Source: Chlorobiaceae bacterium (lineage in GTDB: Bacteria > Bacteroidota > Ignavibacteria > Ignavibacteriales > Ignavibacteriaceae). From it: a DNA stretch of 64,000 bases. A model generated the notes under the pieces. That model ran no database searches and was not told where the DNA came from. It saw only the letters and a program-made list of their open reading frames with translations. The DNA is taken from positions 53,089-117,088 of the forward strand of contig PNNF01000004.1 in NCBI GenBank assembly GCA_013824085.1. The letters run 5' to 3'. Shown in pieces: positions 1-9,336 of the stretch (position 1 is its first letter; the number at the start of each line of letters is the position of its first letter). A program made the position numbers and the translations under genes.

Positions 1-1349
1 GAACCACGTGATGCAAAGTGTTCTAATCTTCCTCTAATTTGTGCGGGACACTCAAAATTATCACAATAAAAAGCAACTTCATTTTCAGGTTGAAAAAGTT
101 TTGTTCCACATTCTGGACAAGCTAAAGGAGCTTCATACTCTTTAGATTTTTTTTCTCGCTCTTCAGCAACTACTGAAATAATTTTAGGAATTACATCTCC
201 ACCTTTTTCAATTACAACTTTATCTCCTTCGCGAATATCTTTTCTTTTTATCTCATCGAAGTTGTGAAGTGTTGCACGACTGATAGTAGAGCCTGCAAGA
301 AAAACGGGTTCGAGTTCTGCAACAGGACTAACCGCTCCTGTTCTTCCAACTTGCCACGTAATTTTATTTAGTTTCGTAACTGATTGTTTTGCTTTAAACT
401 TAAATGCTGTTGCCCATCTCGGCGACTTTGCAATTGTTCCAAGAATATTTTGTTGCTTTATCGAATTAACTTTTATTACTACGCCATCAACTTCAAATGG
501 AAGCGATTCTCTTTTCCTTTCAAACTCTTTACATATTTCAATTACTTCGTTAATGCTCTTACAAACTTTATAATCTTGATTCACTCTGAACCCAAGCAAT
601 CTCAACAACTCCAAATTTTCGCTATGAGTATTGAATTGCGCTTGTCTGCTTAAGAGTGAGTAAAGAAATAATTTCAATGGTCGTTGTGCAACCACTTGTG
701 AGTCTTGAAGTTTCATCGTTCCTGCTGCAGAGTTGCGTGGATTTGCAAAAAGTTTTTCGCCTTCAATTTCTCTTTGCTGATTCAATTTTTTAAAATCTTC
801 TATTTCAATATAGACTTCGCCACGCACTTCAAAATTTGTTAAGTCGTAATTGTTGTTGCTAAGTTTATTAATCTGCAAAGGGACGGACTTGATTGTTTTA
901 ATATTTTGAGTAACTGTTTCGCCCGTTATTCCATCGCCTCTTGTAGCTGCAACTTGTAAGTTTCCATTTAGATAAGTAAGGCTAACTGATGCTCCATCAA
1001 TTTTATACTCAACAACATATTCAATTTTTTCATCAGCAGACAAATTATCTTTAACTCGTCGATCAAAATCATAAAGCTCTTCTTCGCTGTAAGTATTCGA
1101 GAGACTCAACATTTGGAATTGATGCTGATGCGAAGGAAAGTTTTTTGTTAAGTCTTTTCCAACTCGCTGTGTTGGAGAAAAATCAGTTATTAAGTGAGGA
1201 TTTTCAAATTCAAGTTTTTCGAGTTCTTTGAAGAGGAGATCATATTGATAATCACTAATTGTCGGGTCATTTAAAACATAGTAACTATAATCATGTTTAA
1301 TGATTTCATCACGAAGCTGATTAATTCTATTTTCAACAGAGTCGAACAC
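1..1349 (-). CDS. ligA: NAD-dependent DNA ligase LigA (partial, C-terminus beyond window)
   Basis: Seals nicks during replication and repair using NAD+. About 450 residues are readable, running off the left edge. Seen: an N-terminal domain Ia (HDYSYYVLNDPTISDYQYD), the adenylation motif YKIDGAS with the active-site Lys at about residue 116, and, at the edge, a four-cysteine zinc finger beginning CPECG and ending CDNFECPAQ. The missing part should hold the helix-hairpin-helix and BRCT domains. The start is GTG at 1349, four bases after the stop of the upstream RodZ-like gene, with an AGGATTAGG ribosome-binding region. The N-terminal residues fit the family, so the GTG start is preferred. Translationally linked to the upstream gene. 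Identification is secure; completeness cannot be judged. Confidence 0.95.
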   Translation of the reverse strand, partial: MFDSVENRINQLRDEIIKHDYSYYVLNDPTISDYQYDLLFKELEKLEFENPHLITDFSPTQRVGKDLTKNFPSHQHQFQMLSLSNTYSEEELYDFDRRVKDNLSADEKIEYVVEYKIDGASVSLTYLNGNLQVAATRGDGITGETVTQNIKTIKSVPLQINKLSNNNYDLTNFEVRGEVYIEIEDFKKLNQQREIEGEKLFANPRNSAAGTMKLQDSQVVAQRPLKLFLYSLLSRQAQFNTHSENLELLRLLGFRVNQDYKVCKSINEVIEICKEFERKRESLPFEVDGVVIKVNSIKQQNILGTIAKSPRWATAFKFKAKQSVTKLNKITWQVGRTGAVSPVAELEPVFLAGSTISRATLHNFDEIKRKDIREGDKVVIEKGGDVIPKIISVVAEEREKKSKEYEAPLACPECGTKLFQPENEVAFYCDNFECPAQIRGRLEHFASRG

Positions 1350-1353
1350 TTTT

Positions 1354-2181
1354 TTACCTAATCCTATTTGTATCGATTGCTACACGCTGTGGAGTAATAT
1401 TTTTTACTCCTGATGAATCAACAAAAAGTAGAACGCGTCCACCTCGTCCACGGTCATACTCAATGGTTGAGCCGTTCAATGTAATCTCAACGCTCGCTGC
1501 TTTCCCAATAGTTAAAGTAAAATTAGTTTTTGCTTTTAGGTCAATACTCTGATTAATTCTCAAATAATATTCTTTTGTTATTGAATCATCAATCTTGACT
1601 GAAATCCATGAAGAGTCACGAGTTTTTATATTTAACATCAAACTGTCAGTAGTAGAAGCTTGTTCAACAAACCTCTCTTTGGTTTCCTGAATCACTTCTT
1701 CAAATGGTCTTTCGGTAATTATTTGGTCTGAGCTTCCCTTAAAAAATATTAAGTAAATGACTAACAAAAACAAAATGCTTCCGCCTATAGAAAAATAGAT
1801 GATTTTATTTTTATTAATCTTTTCTGAAGTTGGTTTGTCATCAATTGGTGAATATTCTTTTCTAACAGTTGCGTGATTAATTACAGGTGATTGAGGCAAT
1901 GCTTCTTTAATAACTTGGGGGGCTTTGGATTCATCCTCAAAAGTTTTTCCATGTTTTGAAGCTTCATATTTTTTTAATATGATTTTTTCATCCAACTCAA
2001 GAACACGCGCAATTTCTTTGAGATAAGCTTTTATGTAAAGATCTGGGAGGAAAGTAAAATTTCCATTTTCAAAATTTTCTAAAAACTTTTTATCTATTTT
2101 AATTCTTGAAGCAATCGACTCATGAGTAAATTGTAAATTTTCTCGAGCTTCTTTTATTTCTTGTGCGAGTTTATCGAACAT
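1354..2181 (-). CDS. RodZ-like membrane protein (HTH_25, one TM, DUF4115-type C-terminus)
   Basis: A 275-residue single-pass membrane protein. Residues 1-75 form a Cro/C1-type helix-turn-helix of the RodZ class (RIKIDKKFLENFENG). Residues 127-148 are one transmembrane helix, so the HTH is cytoplasmic. Residues about 185-265 match the DUF4115-type extracytoplasmic beta domain (ASVEITLNGSTIEYDRGRGG). RodZ links MreB to the cell-wall machinery, but many family members in this group are untested and no mre gene is in the window. It lies 31 bases after rsmB and 4 bases before ligA, so rsmB, this gene and ligA are probably co-transcribed. Domain order is directly visible; the cell-shape role is inferred from the family. 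Confidence 0.85.
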   Translation of the reverse strand: MFDKLAQEIKEARENLQFTHESIASRIKIDKKFLENFENGNFTFLPDLYIKAYLKEIARVLELDEKIILKKYEASKHGKTFEDESKAPQVIKEALPQSPVINHATVRKEYSPIDDKPTSEKINKNKIIYFSIGGSILFLLVIYLIFFKGSSDQIITERPFEEVIQETKERFVEQASTTDSLMLNIKTRDSSWISVKIDDSITKEYYLRINQSIDLKAKTNFTLTIGKAASVEITLNGSTIEYDRGRGGRVLLFVDSSGVKNITPQRVAIDTNRIR

Positions 2182-2212
2182 GATTTATCTTTTTTGATTA
2201 GGAAAATAATTT

Positions 2213-3586
2213 TTATTTTACTCTTAACAAACGTGCTGCAAAAGCACCATCCATTTTATGAATGTGAGGCAAAGTTTGCACACACCCATTTTCGTCCACA
2301 ACATCTTTCGAAACAAATTCCGAAGCATTTTGAATTATGAAGTTCTCATTCGTTTTCAAAAAACTCTCAATCACTTCAAAATTTTCTTCTGGCTCTGTAG
2401 TGCAAGTACTATAAACTATTACTCCATCTTTCTTAACGAGTGTTGCTGCTTTATTCAACAAATTAAGTTGCAATATATTTGACTTTCTAATATCAAGCAG
2501 TTCTTTCTTCCATTTAATATCTGGTTTTTTAGATATTGTTCCTAATCCTGTACAAGGAACGTCAGCAATTATTCTATCAAACAGATCAGAATTTTCATAA
2601 GCGTGTGCATCTACATTAATTGCGTTCACACAAGTTATTCCTAAACGCTCCATCGCTTTTGTTACTTGATTTGTTCTCGATTCAAATTTATCGATCGCAA
2701 TTATTTCTCCGTCGTTCTGAATCATATCAGCAATGAAAGAAGATTTACCACCTGGTGCTGCACATAAATCTAAAATTCTTTCCCCTTTCTGAGGAGCCAA
2801 TAACTTGCATGAGAACCCTGTGCTCTCATCTTGAATATTAAAATATCCTTCAGTAAAATATTTCCACGAAGTGATATTCGATAACGTCTTCAGCTTAAAA
2901 AATTCGGGGAGATAAGTTCCCGCGCTATATTTTAGATCAACCGAATTGAGTAGATCTTGAAATTCAGTCAGACTGACTTTTAATAAATTTGGTCGCAGTG
3001 TTAAGAGCGGTCTTTCATTGTTGGCGGCTAAAAGTAATTCAACCTGCTCTCTTCCAAATCGATTCAACCATCTTTTCACCAACCAAGATGGATGCGAATA
3101 AAAAGTAGAGAGATAACTAAGCAATTCATTTTCTGGATTAGGAAAGCGCAGATTTTTTTCGTTATTAGTTTTTATAATATTTCTTAAGACGGCATTTGTA
3201 ATATCAGCAAATTTTTGTCCATGAAGTTTTTTTACAAATTCCACCGCTTCATTTACAGCTGCATACTCGGGGACTTTATCGAGAAAAAGAATTTGATAAA
3301 GCGCAACACGAAGAGCATTTTTCAGCAGCGGTAACGCTTTAGAAAATTGTCCTTTATAAAAGCCTGCAAGAATCCAATCTAATCTTCCCATCCATCTAAC
3401 AACGCCATGAACAATTTCGTAAAGCAAAGCTTTGTCTTGTCCGCTTAATTCTGAATTACGCATTTCGTTATCCAGAAGTTTTTCGAGATAAGCATCGGTG
3501 CGTTCAACGCGGTTAAGAATTTTTACAGCTAAGCCGCGCACCCCAGTGTGTATATCGTGAATTTTGTGTTCTTCAATTGATGACAT
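2213..3586 (-). CDS. rsmB: 16S rRNA (cytosine-967-C5)-methyltransferase RsmB
   Basis: 457 residues, normal length. Residues 10-140 are a NusB-like RNA-binding domain and residues 165-457 a Rossmann methyltransferase. The SAM-binding motif LDLCAAPGG is at 272-280. The DVPC motif places one conserved Cys at 345, and the STCTTEPEEN motif places the catalytic Cys at about 395; having both is diagnostic of RNA m5C methyltransferases, and the NusB-like extension points to RsmB rather than RsmF. It starts 6 bases after the alternative glmU gene. Alternative: another RsmB/Nop2 family m5C methyltransferase, which is less likely given the N-terminal domain. Confidence 0.93.
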   Translation of the reverse strand: MSSIEEHKIHDIHTGVRGLAVKILNRVERTDAYLEKLLDNEMRNSELSGQDKALLYEIVHGVVRWMGRLDWILAGFYKGQFSKALPLLKNALRVALYQILFLDKVPEYAAVNEAVEFVKKLHGQKFADITNAVLRNIIKTNNEKNLRFPNPENELLSYLSTFYSHPSWLVKRWLNRFGREQVELLLAANNERPLLTLRPNLLKVSLTEFQDLLNSVDLKYSAGTYLPEFFKLKTLSNITSWKYFTEGYFNIQDESTGFSCKLLAPQKGERILDLCAAPGGKSSFIADMIQNDGEIIAIDKFESRTNQVTKAMERLGITCVNAINVDAHAYENSDLFDRIIADVPCTGLGTISKKPDIKWKKELLDIRKSNILQLNLLNKAATLVKKDGVIVYSTCTTEPEENFEVIESFLKTNENFIIQNASEFVSKDVVDENGCVQTLPHIHKMDGAFAARLLRVK

Positions 3587-3592
3587 AATAAA

Positions 3593-4864
3593 TCAATAAG
3601 GGTAGCCCCTTTTTCTTCTTTCTTTTTGTGTTATTTCAAAAACTTTTCTAAACTGTTCAATTTCCCCTTCAGACATATTTTTACTTCTTCTTCTCAAAAC
3701 TCTTTGTGCTGTTTCAATTCCACGTTCAATATCGTAAGTAGTAACACCATCATTGCCGCCCCAAGAGAAGGAAGGAATATATTTGGGAGGAAATCCTGCG
3801 CCAAAAATATTGCAAGAAAAACCCACAACTGTTCCTGTGTTGAACATTGTGTTTATTGCTGCCTTTGAATGGTCTGCCATCATCAATCCAAGAAATTGAC
3901 AACCCGTTTCTAACTGTTCACCATTCACATAAACTTTTACAGTTCCATAATTATTTTTTAGATCGCTGCAATTTGTATCCGCACCAATGTTAACCCAACT
4001 TCCAATATACGAATGCCCCAAAAATCCTGCGTGCTGTTTGTTGGAGTAAGAATGGATTATCGATTTTTCAATCTCTCCACCAACTTTACAAATTTTCCCA
4101 ACTGTTACGCCATCATACAGTCTTGCGAATGTTTTTACTTGGCTTCCTTTCCCAACATAGACTGGACCTTCAATAACAGCGTTCGGAAAAATTACTGCAT
4201 TATCGTCAATAAATATTGGTCCAAGTGACGCATCTAAAACCACACCCGGCTTAACTACAGCAGTTGGAGCTATTGTTATATTATTCTCTTCGATGAAATG
4301 AACACCAGGATAGATTGTGCCTGAAATTGGATTTGCAACAGTTTGCAATAAAATATTTTTTAGATAAGCAATGTCTTTTGTTAAGTGATCATGATTATTG
4401 TTTATCAAATCCCAAACATAATTCATCAATTGAACGTCAGTACTTTCGATTTGCAAATCATCAAACAGTGTTTGAGAAAAAACATTTTTTAAGTTTTGTT
4501 TTATCAGATCTAATTTTTTTCCTGAAACTCTTGCGGCTACAATTGCATTTCCGTTCATATAAACTTTATTAGTCTTGTCTTGAATCGGAATTTTTTTTGC
4601 TAAATTTTCGTCAGCTAATATTCTGCCATTCAAAAAAAGACAATCGTTGTCATCAATTTGATTTACGGGAGTGTTTGGAAATTTCGACTTGATAAAATTT
4701 TCAAGATAATCTCTTGCTTGAAGAGAATAAGGAATTCCATTGTAAGAGCGGATTATTTTTTCTTTTAGCGTAGTTGCGCCGCAGACCAATTCATAAGCAG
4801 GTCTGGAATAAACCAAAGGTTCAAATTTTTCAAAATAAGTATCCTCAAAAACACAAATTTGCAA
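3593..4864 (-). CDS. Bacteroidota-type alternative GlmU (sugar nucleotidyltransferase / N-acetyltransferase)
   Basis: 423 residues. The N-terminus (MQICVFEDTYFEKFEPLVYSR) lacks the classic GlmU nucleotidyltransferase signature but matches the alternative GlmU-like family common in Bacteroidota. From about residue 190 hexapeptide repeats form a left-handed beta-helix (VVKPGVVLDAS, AVIFPNAVIEGPVYVG), followed by a segment with GSWVNIGADTNCSDLKNNYG. The expected role is making UDP-GlcNAc for peptidoglycan and outer-membrane glycans by acetyl transfer and uridylylation; the exact substrate is inferred. The first gene of a close minus-strand run with rsmB, the RodZ-like gene and ligA, and separated from the upstream rpmE by a terminator hairpin. 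Confidence 0.8.
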   Translation of the reverse strand: MQICVFEDTYFEKFEPLVYSRPAYELVCGATTLKEKIIRSYNGIPYSLQARDYLENFIKSKFPNTPVNQIDDNDCLFLNGRILADENLAKKIPIQDKTNKVYMNGNAIVAARVSGKKLDLIKQNLKNVFSQTLFDDLQIESTDVQLMNYVWDLINNNHDHLTKDIAYLKNILLQTVANPISGTIYPGVHFIEENNITIAPTAVVKPGVVLDASLGPIFIDDNAVIFPNAVIEGPVYVGKGSQVKTFARLYDGVTVGKICKVGGEIEKSIIHSYSNKQHAGFLGHSYIGSWVNIGADTNCSDLKNNYGTVKVYVNGEQLETGCQFLGLMMADHSKAAINTMFNTGTVVGFSCNIFGAGFPPKYIPSFSWGGNDGVTTYDIERGIETAQRVLRRRSKNMSEGEIEQFRKVFEITQKERRKRGYPY

Positions 4865-4916
4865 GTGGCACCCTTTTAAAATAATTGCAAGACTAAAATA
4901 AGTTAATTAAAACAAA

Positions 4917-4944
4917 AAAAGCTATTCATAATCGAATAGCTTTT
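4917..4944 (-). terminator. Rho-independent terminator after rpmE
   Basis: An 11-bp perfect stem (AAAAGCTATTC paired with GAATAGCTTTT) with a 6-base loop. On the minus strand it is followed by a run of T, so it ends the L31 transcript before the alternative glmU gene. Confidence 0.85.
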
Positions 4945-4967
4945 AAAAATTAACCGAAAACGTAAAA

Positions 4968-5222
4968 TTAGTTCGCAGAACCTTTTGCGTATTTCTTTCT
5001 GAATTTCTCTACTCGACCAGCGGTATCTAAGAATTTTTGTTTACCTGTGAAGAATGGGTGTGACCCACTTGAAATTTCTAATCTGATTAAAGGATAAGAT
5101 TTACCATCTTCCCATTCAATAGTTTCGCTTGCTTTGATTGTTGATTTTGTTAAAATCGCAAAATCACAAGAAAAATCTTTGAAGACCACAGGTCTATAAT
5201 TTGGATGAATTCCTTTTTTCAT
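4968..5222 (-). CDS. rpmE: 50S ribosomal protein L31 type B
   Basis: 84 residues with the L31 signatures [12 protein letters not shown] and [13 protein letters not shown], ending in a basic tail ([11 protein letters not shown]). Only one cysteine (Cys19) is present, so the zinc-binding CxxC of type A L31 is absent and this is the zinc-independent type B form. It appears to be transcribed alone: a strong terminator lies downstream and there are more than 300 non-coding bases upstream. L31 bridges the two ribosomal subunits near the central protuberance. Confidence 0.97.
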   Translation of the reverse strand: MKKGIHPNYRPVVFKDFSCDFAILTKSTIKASETIEWEDGKSYPLIRLEISSGSHPFFTGKQKFLDTAGRVEKFRKKYAKGSAN

Positions 5223-5535
5223 TTTCTACTTACTCTTTCCATTAAAATTAAGATTACAAATATATCCACTGAATATTGAATTTCCAATAATTTGTTCGGG
5301 TGATTTTCGCATTTGGGTTTGTTTCAGAAAACTCATCAATTGCTATCCCAAAAATTCTACGCTATTTCCTGAACTGTAAAAGGCAAAGTTATAAAAATAA
5401 TAGTCACCCTAACGTAAAATTGTCCAATTTTTCTTTTTGTAAGAATTCTTGATAAAAAAATAGAGAGACGCAATTAGTTAGTTCTTTAAAAACCAATTTT
5501 AAAAACTGTACTTGCCTCGATTAAATTAGACGATA
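5223..5535. other. Intergenic region upstream of rpmE
   Basis: AT-rich, with no ORF that looks coding on either strand. It must hold the rpmE promoter and the 3' end of the gene at 5536-6642. I see no convincing hairpin or repeat. Confidence 0.5.
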
Positions 5536-6642
5536 TCAATTAAACTCTCTGTTATTATATTCAATCTCAACAAGATTAAATTTTCCGTATATAAATTTTC
5601 CGCTCGACTTTCCCCATATCGCTTCACCATATGTTGCAACTTTTCTTCCGTTAAAATCTTTATAGTTGCTAATTGGAGTTGACCATCTAAAATTTTTATA
5701 AACTTTTCCATCTGCTGATTCATATCTATCATCAGAAACAAAATTTACCAATTCATCTTTTTCATTAAAGTACAGAGTTGCAGTAATTGAATTTCCTTCA
5801 TTTGTAAATTTTGCTTTTACAGTTAGCGAGTCAATTGTTTCCCATTCGATGTTTTTATCAATTAAGGAAGCAGGAGCCATAAGACACATATCATTAAACA
5901 TCGTAACTGTTTCCCCTTTGTTCATTTCAGGACCTTTAGCATCAACAACTTGAAATAGAGATGCAACCTTAATCTGCATTGTTGCATTTGGTCCAACGTA
6001 AAGATGTAAGCCTTCGAATGGAAGAAGAAACAATTTTGATTTAATAAAAAATGCTCTGGTTGGTTGATCAAAAAAATTATACTGAATTGAATTAAAATCC
6101 AAAAAATCAGAATCAGGATTTGTTTTAATCTCTCCTTTAAAAACTGCTTTAATATTTTGTGGTTTTTCTTTTCCTATTGCTCCACTATATCTTAGATATT
6201 TTTGAACCGCTAACGGAAGATGTTTTATCTCTTCTTCGTTCAATATTGACGGTGTGAAAAATCTTTCCAAGCCCTTCACAACTTCAGCTTTAAATAAATT
6301 TTGATAACTTGAGGGGAGATTTCCTGCGAAGGTTACAACGATTGGAAAGAGCAAAATTAAATTGAGTAGAGTTCCAAATTTTGCTACGTTCCAAGAAAGG
6401 ATAATAAGAATTTGCGAAATAATAATTGCAGCGAAGCCAAAGTACACCCAGAAATTTTTTCCAAACAAAAAAAGAAGTGCAGTTGTTAAAAAAAGAAAAG
6501 TCGATAACAACCAGAATTTACCAGCGAGCTTGGAAATATTTTGAGTCAACTGACTAACTTCTGCCAAGTTGTAAGCTTTAACAAAACCTAACAGATGAAT
6601 TAGTCCGTGGATAATAATCAATGCTAAGAAGAAATATTTCAT
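5536..6642 (-). CDS. Membrane protein with N-terminal helices and a DUF6544/DUF6920-like soluble domain
   Basis: 368 residues of unknown function. Residues 1-125 contain about four hydrophobic helices (FFLALIIIHGLIHLLGF; FWLLSTFLFLTTALLFLF; two more). Residues 130-368 form a beta-rich soluble part with PLAVQKYLRYSGAIGKEKP, FLLPFEGLHLYVG and WSTPISNYKDFNGRKV, resembling proteins annotated as DUF6544/DUF6920. The alternation suggests a lipid-binding-like or periplasmic beta fold, but no catalytic motif is visible. A short 36-base gap separates it from the S9 peptidase gene upstream, so the two may be co-transcribed. The family assignment is from memory of the motif pattern and needs a profile search. 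Confidence 0.6.
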   Translation of the reverse strand: MKYFFLALIIIHGLIHLLGFVKAYNLAEVSQLTQNISKLAGKFWLLSTFLFLTTALLFLFGKNFWVYFGFAAIIISQILIILSWNVAKFGTLLNLILLFPIVVTFAGNLPSSYQNLFKAEVVKGLERFFTPSILNEEEIKHLPLAVQKYLRYSGAIGKEKPQNIKAVFKGEIKTNPDSDFLDFNSIQYNFFDQPTRAFFIKSKLFLLPFEGLHLYVGPNATMQIKVASLFQVVDAKGPEMNKGETVTMFNDMCLMAPASLIDKNIEWETIDSLTVKAKFTNEGNSITATLYFNEKDELVNFVSDDRYESADGKVYKNFRWSTPISNYKDFNGRKVATYGEAIWGKSSGKFIYGKFNLVEIEYNNREFN

Positions 6643-6678
6643 TTTTTATTCTCCAAATTATTTTTCTTTACTCACCAA

Positions 6679-7743
6679 TTATCTATACGACGCCTTTTCA
6701 ATATCTTTTAATGTTGTAATTTTTTTTGGTGGGTCAAGAAATTTATCTAAAAATTTATAAATCTTAATTCTAATTTCTCTTCCAATTTTATGATCCATTC
6801 TGTCAAACGAATGTCCGCCCGGAATATCTTGAAAAATTTCATACTCAAACTTTTTTCCTTCTACTTTCAATGATTTTATTAGATGCTCAACTTCCAGTAC
6901 ATTTACATCTTCGTCGTTTGTGTTTGTGTGAATGAGTAGCGGAGTTTTTAATCTATGAGCATTCCAAGCGGCGGAGCGTTTTCTATATTCTTCAACATTT
7001 TGATCGGCAGTTTTTCCGATATGATAATCAGCTGAAAATAAATCGCGGTAGCTATCATCTTTGTATCCCATTCTTGCAACAAGATCGCTTACTGGAACTC
7101 CCGCAAAAGCAACTTTATATTTGTCGGGGTGATCAAAAACATTAAACAACGCTATCATTCCACCGTGACTCCAGCCAATGATTCCAACTCTATCTGGATC
7201 AACAAAATCATAATTGTCAAGCATGTATTGGCGACTGGCGTTAGCATCTTCATTTTCAAGTCCACCGTAGTCAATCAATTTATAATGCCGCTCGCCATAA
7301 CCAGTGCTGCCACGATACTCAGGTGCAACAACGATATATTGCTGATACATCAACTCTCTGATGATGTGTGTGTAATATGTTGTAAAATCAGCGTGAACTC
7401 CACCATGCGGCAGAACTATCAGCGGATATTTTTTATTAAAGTCAATTCCTTTGGGAATGAAAACGTAAGACCAAAATTTTACGGGATTGCCTGCGCCTTG
7501 TGCAGTTGGATTTTTTTCTTTGGCGGGTGGTGGACCAGTTTTAAAAACTTTATCAACGAATGCGACATCTCCAACACGCTGAAACCAAAGGACGTCATCA
7601 ACAAGTTTTTCTAAGATATCTAATCTGTGTTGTAAATTTTCTTCATTCTCCGTTATCTCTTTTTTGAGATCTTCAATGCTCTGTGCAAAAAAATTACTAC
7701 TCAAAAAAAAGAAAACCGTAAATATTATTGATAAGAGTTTCAT
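6679..7743 (-). CDS. Secreted S9-family (prolyl oligopeptidase-like) hydrolase
   Basis: 354 residues with a Sec signal peptide (residues 1-21, cleaved after FFA). An alpha/beta hydrolase of the S9/acylaminoacyl-peptidase type: the oxyanion segment LPHGG is near 111, the nucleophile elbow GWSHGG gives Ser192, the acid is probably Asp279 in the NDEDVNV segment, and His311 sits in PGGHSF. The large beta-propeller of prolyl oligopeptidases is missing; only about 85 residues precede the catalytic domain, so it may accept larger or different substrates. It could be an esterase rather than a peptidase. Periplasmic or extracellular location is inferred from the signal peptide. Confidence 0.82.
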   Translation of the reverse strand: MKLLSIIFTVFFFLSSNFFAQSIEDLKKEITENEENLQHRLDILEKLVDDVLWFQRVGDVAFVDKVFKTGPPPAKEKNPTAQGAGNPVKFWSYVFIPKGIDFNKKYPLIVLPHGGVHADFTTYYTHIIRELMYQQYIVVAPEYRGSTGYGERHYKLIDYGGLENEDANASRQYMLDNYDFVDPDRVGIIGWSHGGMIALFNVFDHPDKYKVAFAGVPVSDLVARMGYKDDSYRDLFSADYHIGKTADQNVEEYRKRSAAWNAHRLKTPLLIHTNTNDEDVNVLEVEHLIKSLKVEGKKFEYEIFQDIPGGHSFDRMDHKIGREIRIKIYKFLDKFLDPPKKITTLKDIEKASYR

Positions 7744-8045
7744 TTTTTCCTCATCTTTTTTTATGGTTACAAATCAATCCAAAATTTCTTTCTCTAAATT
7801 ATCTTAAAAAATAATTATAACGTAGATTTTTTAATGCGTGATTTATGAGATGAGTTTTTGTTTTTGGTTATTGTGCATAATAAGACAATTTTTGGTGGGA
7901 ATGCGACTAAACGTATGAAGAAAAAATGTTATTGTTCACTCATTAATTCGCTGAAAATATTTTGCAAAAAAAAATGCAGAATTATTATAACTCTGCATTT
8001 CTTCGAAAACTATTTTAACTTATGCAACTGCACGTCAAAAAAAAA
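7744..8045. other. Intergenic region between the S9 hydrolase and ackA
   Basis: 302 AT-rich bases. It contains the ackA terminator (7972-8000) and the promoter region of the S9 hydrolase. No coding signal is convincing in the rest. Confidence 0.5.
7972..8000 (-). terminator. Rho-independent terminator after ackA
   Basis: A 9-bp perfect stem (AAATGCAGA / TCTGCATTT) with an 11-base loop. On the minus strand it runs into a long T tract, 45 bases after the ackA stop. Confidence 0.85.
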
Positions 8046-9251
8046 TTATAATTGTGAATTAAGATTTTTTACTATCTGCGCAGTATCGAGTGCAATAACA
8101 AGCTCTTCGTTAGTAGGTATTACTAATACTTTAACTTTTGATGTCTCTTTAGAAATTATTGTTTCGTTCTTTGAATTTTTTTCTTCATCGAACTCAATTC
8201 CGATAAATTCCATTTCACTACAAACTTCTGAACGAACATCAAGAGCGTTCTCACCTATTCCGCCTGTAAAAACTACTGCATCAACTCCACCCATAGCAGA
8301 AGCGTATGCACCGATATATTTTTTTACTCTATAATTAAAAATATCAAAAGCATATTTTGCTTTTTTATTTCCTTCTTTAACTGCTGTAATAATTTCTCGC
8401 ATATCGCTGCTCTCGCCACTTACACCGATAAGACCACTATGTTTATTCAGAAGAGTGCTTGCTTCAGAAAATGCTAAATCTTCTTTTCCCATAATGTATA
8501 AAACAATTGAAGGATCTATATCACCTGCTCTTGTGCCCATTAATAAACCTTCGAGCGGAGTAAAGCCCATCGATGTATCAACAGATTGCCCATTTTTTAC
8601 TGCTGCCATTGAGCAACCATTTCCGAGATGAGCAGTAATAATTTTTAATTCTTTAATATCCTTACCTAACTTTAATGCTGCTTGCTCTGAAACATAACGA
8701 TGAGAAGTTCCGTGAAAACCGTATCGACGAATTTTATATCGTTTATAAAGTTCATAAGGAATTCCATACAAATAAGCTTTTGGTGGCATCTTTACGTGGA
8801 ATGATGTATCAAACACTCCCGCTTGTTGAATGTTCGGAAGCAATCTTGTAACTGCTTGAATACCTTTTATGTTTGGTGGATTGTGAAGGGGCGCAAGTTC
8901 AATATTTTGTTGCAATACTTTTATTACTTCATCTGTTATCAATACTGATCCTGAGAAATCTTCTCCGCCATGAACTACACGATGTCCAACTGCGTCAATG
9001 TCATCCTTGTCTTCAATCACTCCATGATTTTTGCTTAACATAACTGCAAGAACGTATTCAATACCTTGGGTATGATCGAGAATATCGCCAACAATTCTAA
9101 CCGAGTCGCCATCCCATCGAGTGTGAGTTAAGACAGCGCCACTCATTCCAATTCTTTCAACTTGTCCTTTAGCTAACGAGTAACCTTTTTCTGTATCAAT
9201 AAATTGATATTTAATTGAAGAGCTACCACAATTAAGAACTAATACTTTCAT
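8046..9251 (-). CDS. ackA: Acetate kinase
   Basis: 401 residues, the usual length. It interconverts acetyl-phosphate + ADP and acetate + ATP. Seen: the N-terminal phosphate motif LNCGSSSIKY, the substrate motif GHRVVHGGE, GFHGTSHRY, the nucleotide-binding GLLMGTRAGDIDPS and the C-terminal FTGGIGENA. No phosphotransacetylase gene is adjacent, which is unusual because pta is often the neighbour. The upstream 3-hydroxyacyl-CoA dehydrogenase lies 85 bases away, consistent with a fermentation or acyl-CoA overflow setting, but co-transcription is not proven. Confidence 0.97.
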   Translation of the reverse strand: MKVLVLNCGSSSIKYQFIDTEKGYSLAKGQVERIGMSGAVLTHTRWDGDSVRIVGDILDHTQGIEYVLAVMLSKNHGVIEDKDDIDAVGHRVVHGGEDFSGSVLITDEVIKVLQQNIELAPLHNPPNIKGIQAVTRLLPNIQQAGVFDTSFHVKMPPKAYLYGIPYELYKRYKIRRYGFHGTSHRYVSEQAALKLGKDIKELKIITAHLGNGCSMAAVKNGQSVDTSMGFTPLEGLLMGTRAGDIDPSIVLYIMGKEDLAFSEASTLLNKHSGLIGVSGESSDMREIITAVKEGNKKAKYAFDIFNYRVKKYIGAYASAMGGVDAVVFTGGIGENALDVRSEVCSEMEFIGIEFDEEKNSKNETIISKETSKVKVLVIPTNEELVIALDTAQIVKNLNSQL

Positions 9252-9336
9252 CTAAAATTCCTTTTCGTCATTAAATATATTTTTGTTGAAGTGAAATAGA
9301 GTCAACTTCAATCATCATTAAATATGCGCAGAGTAA

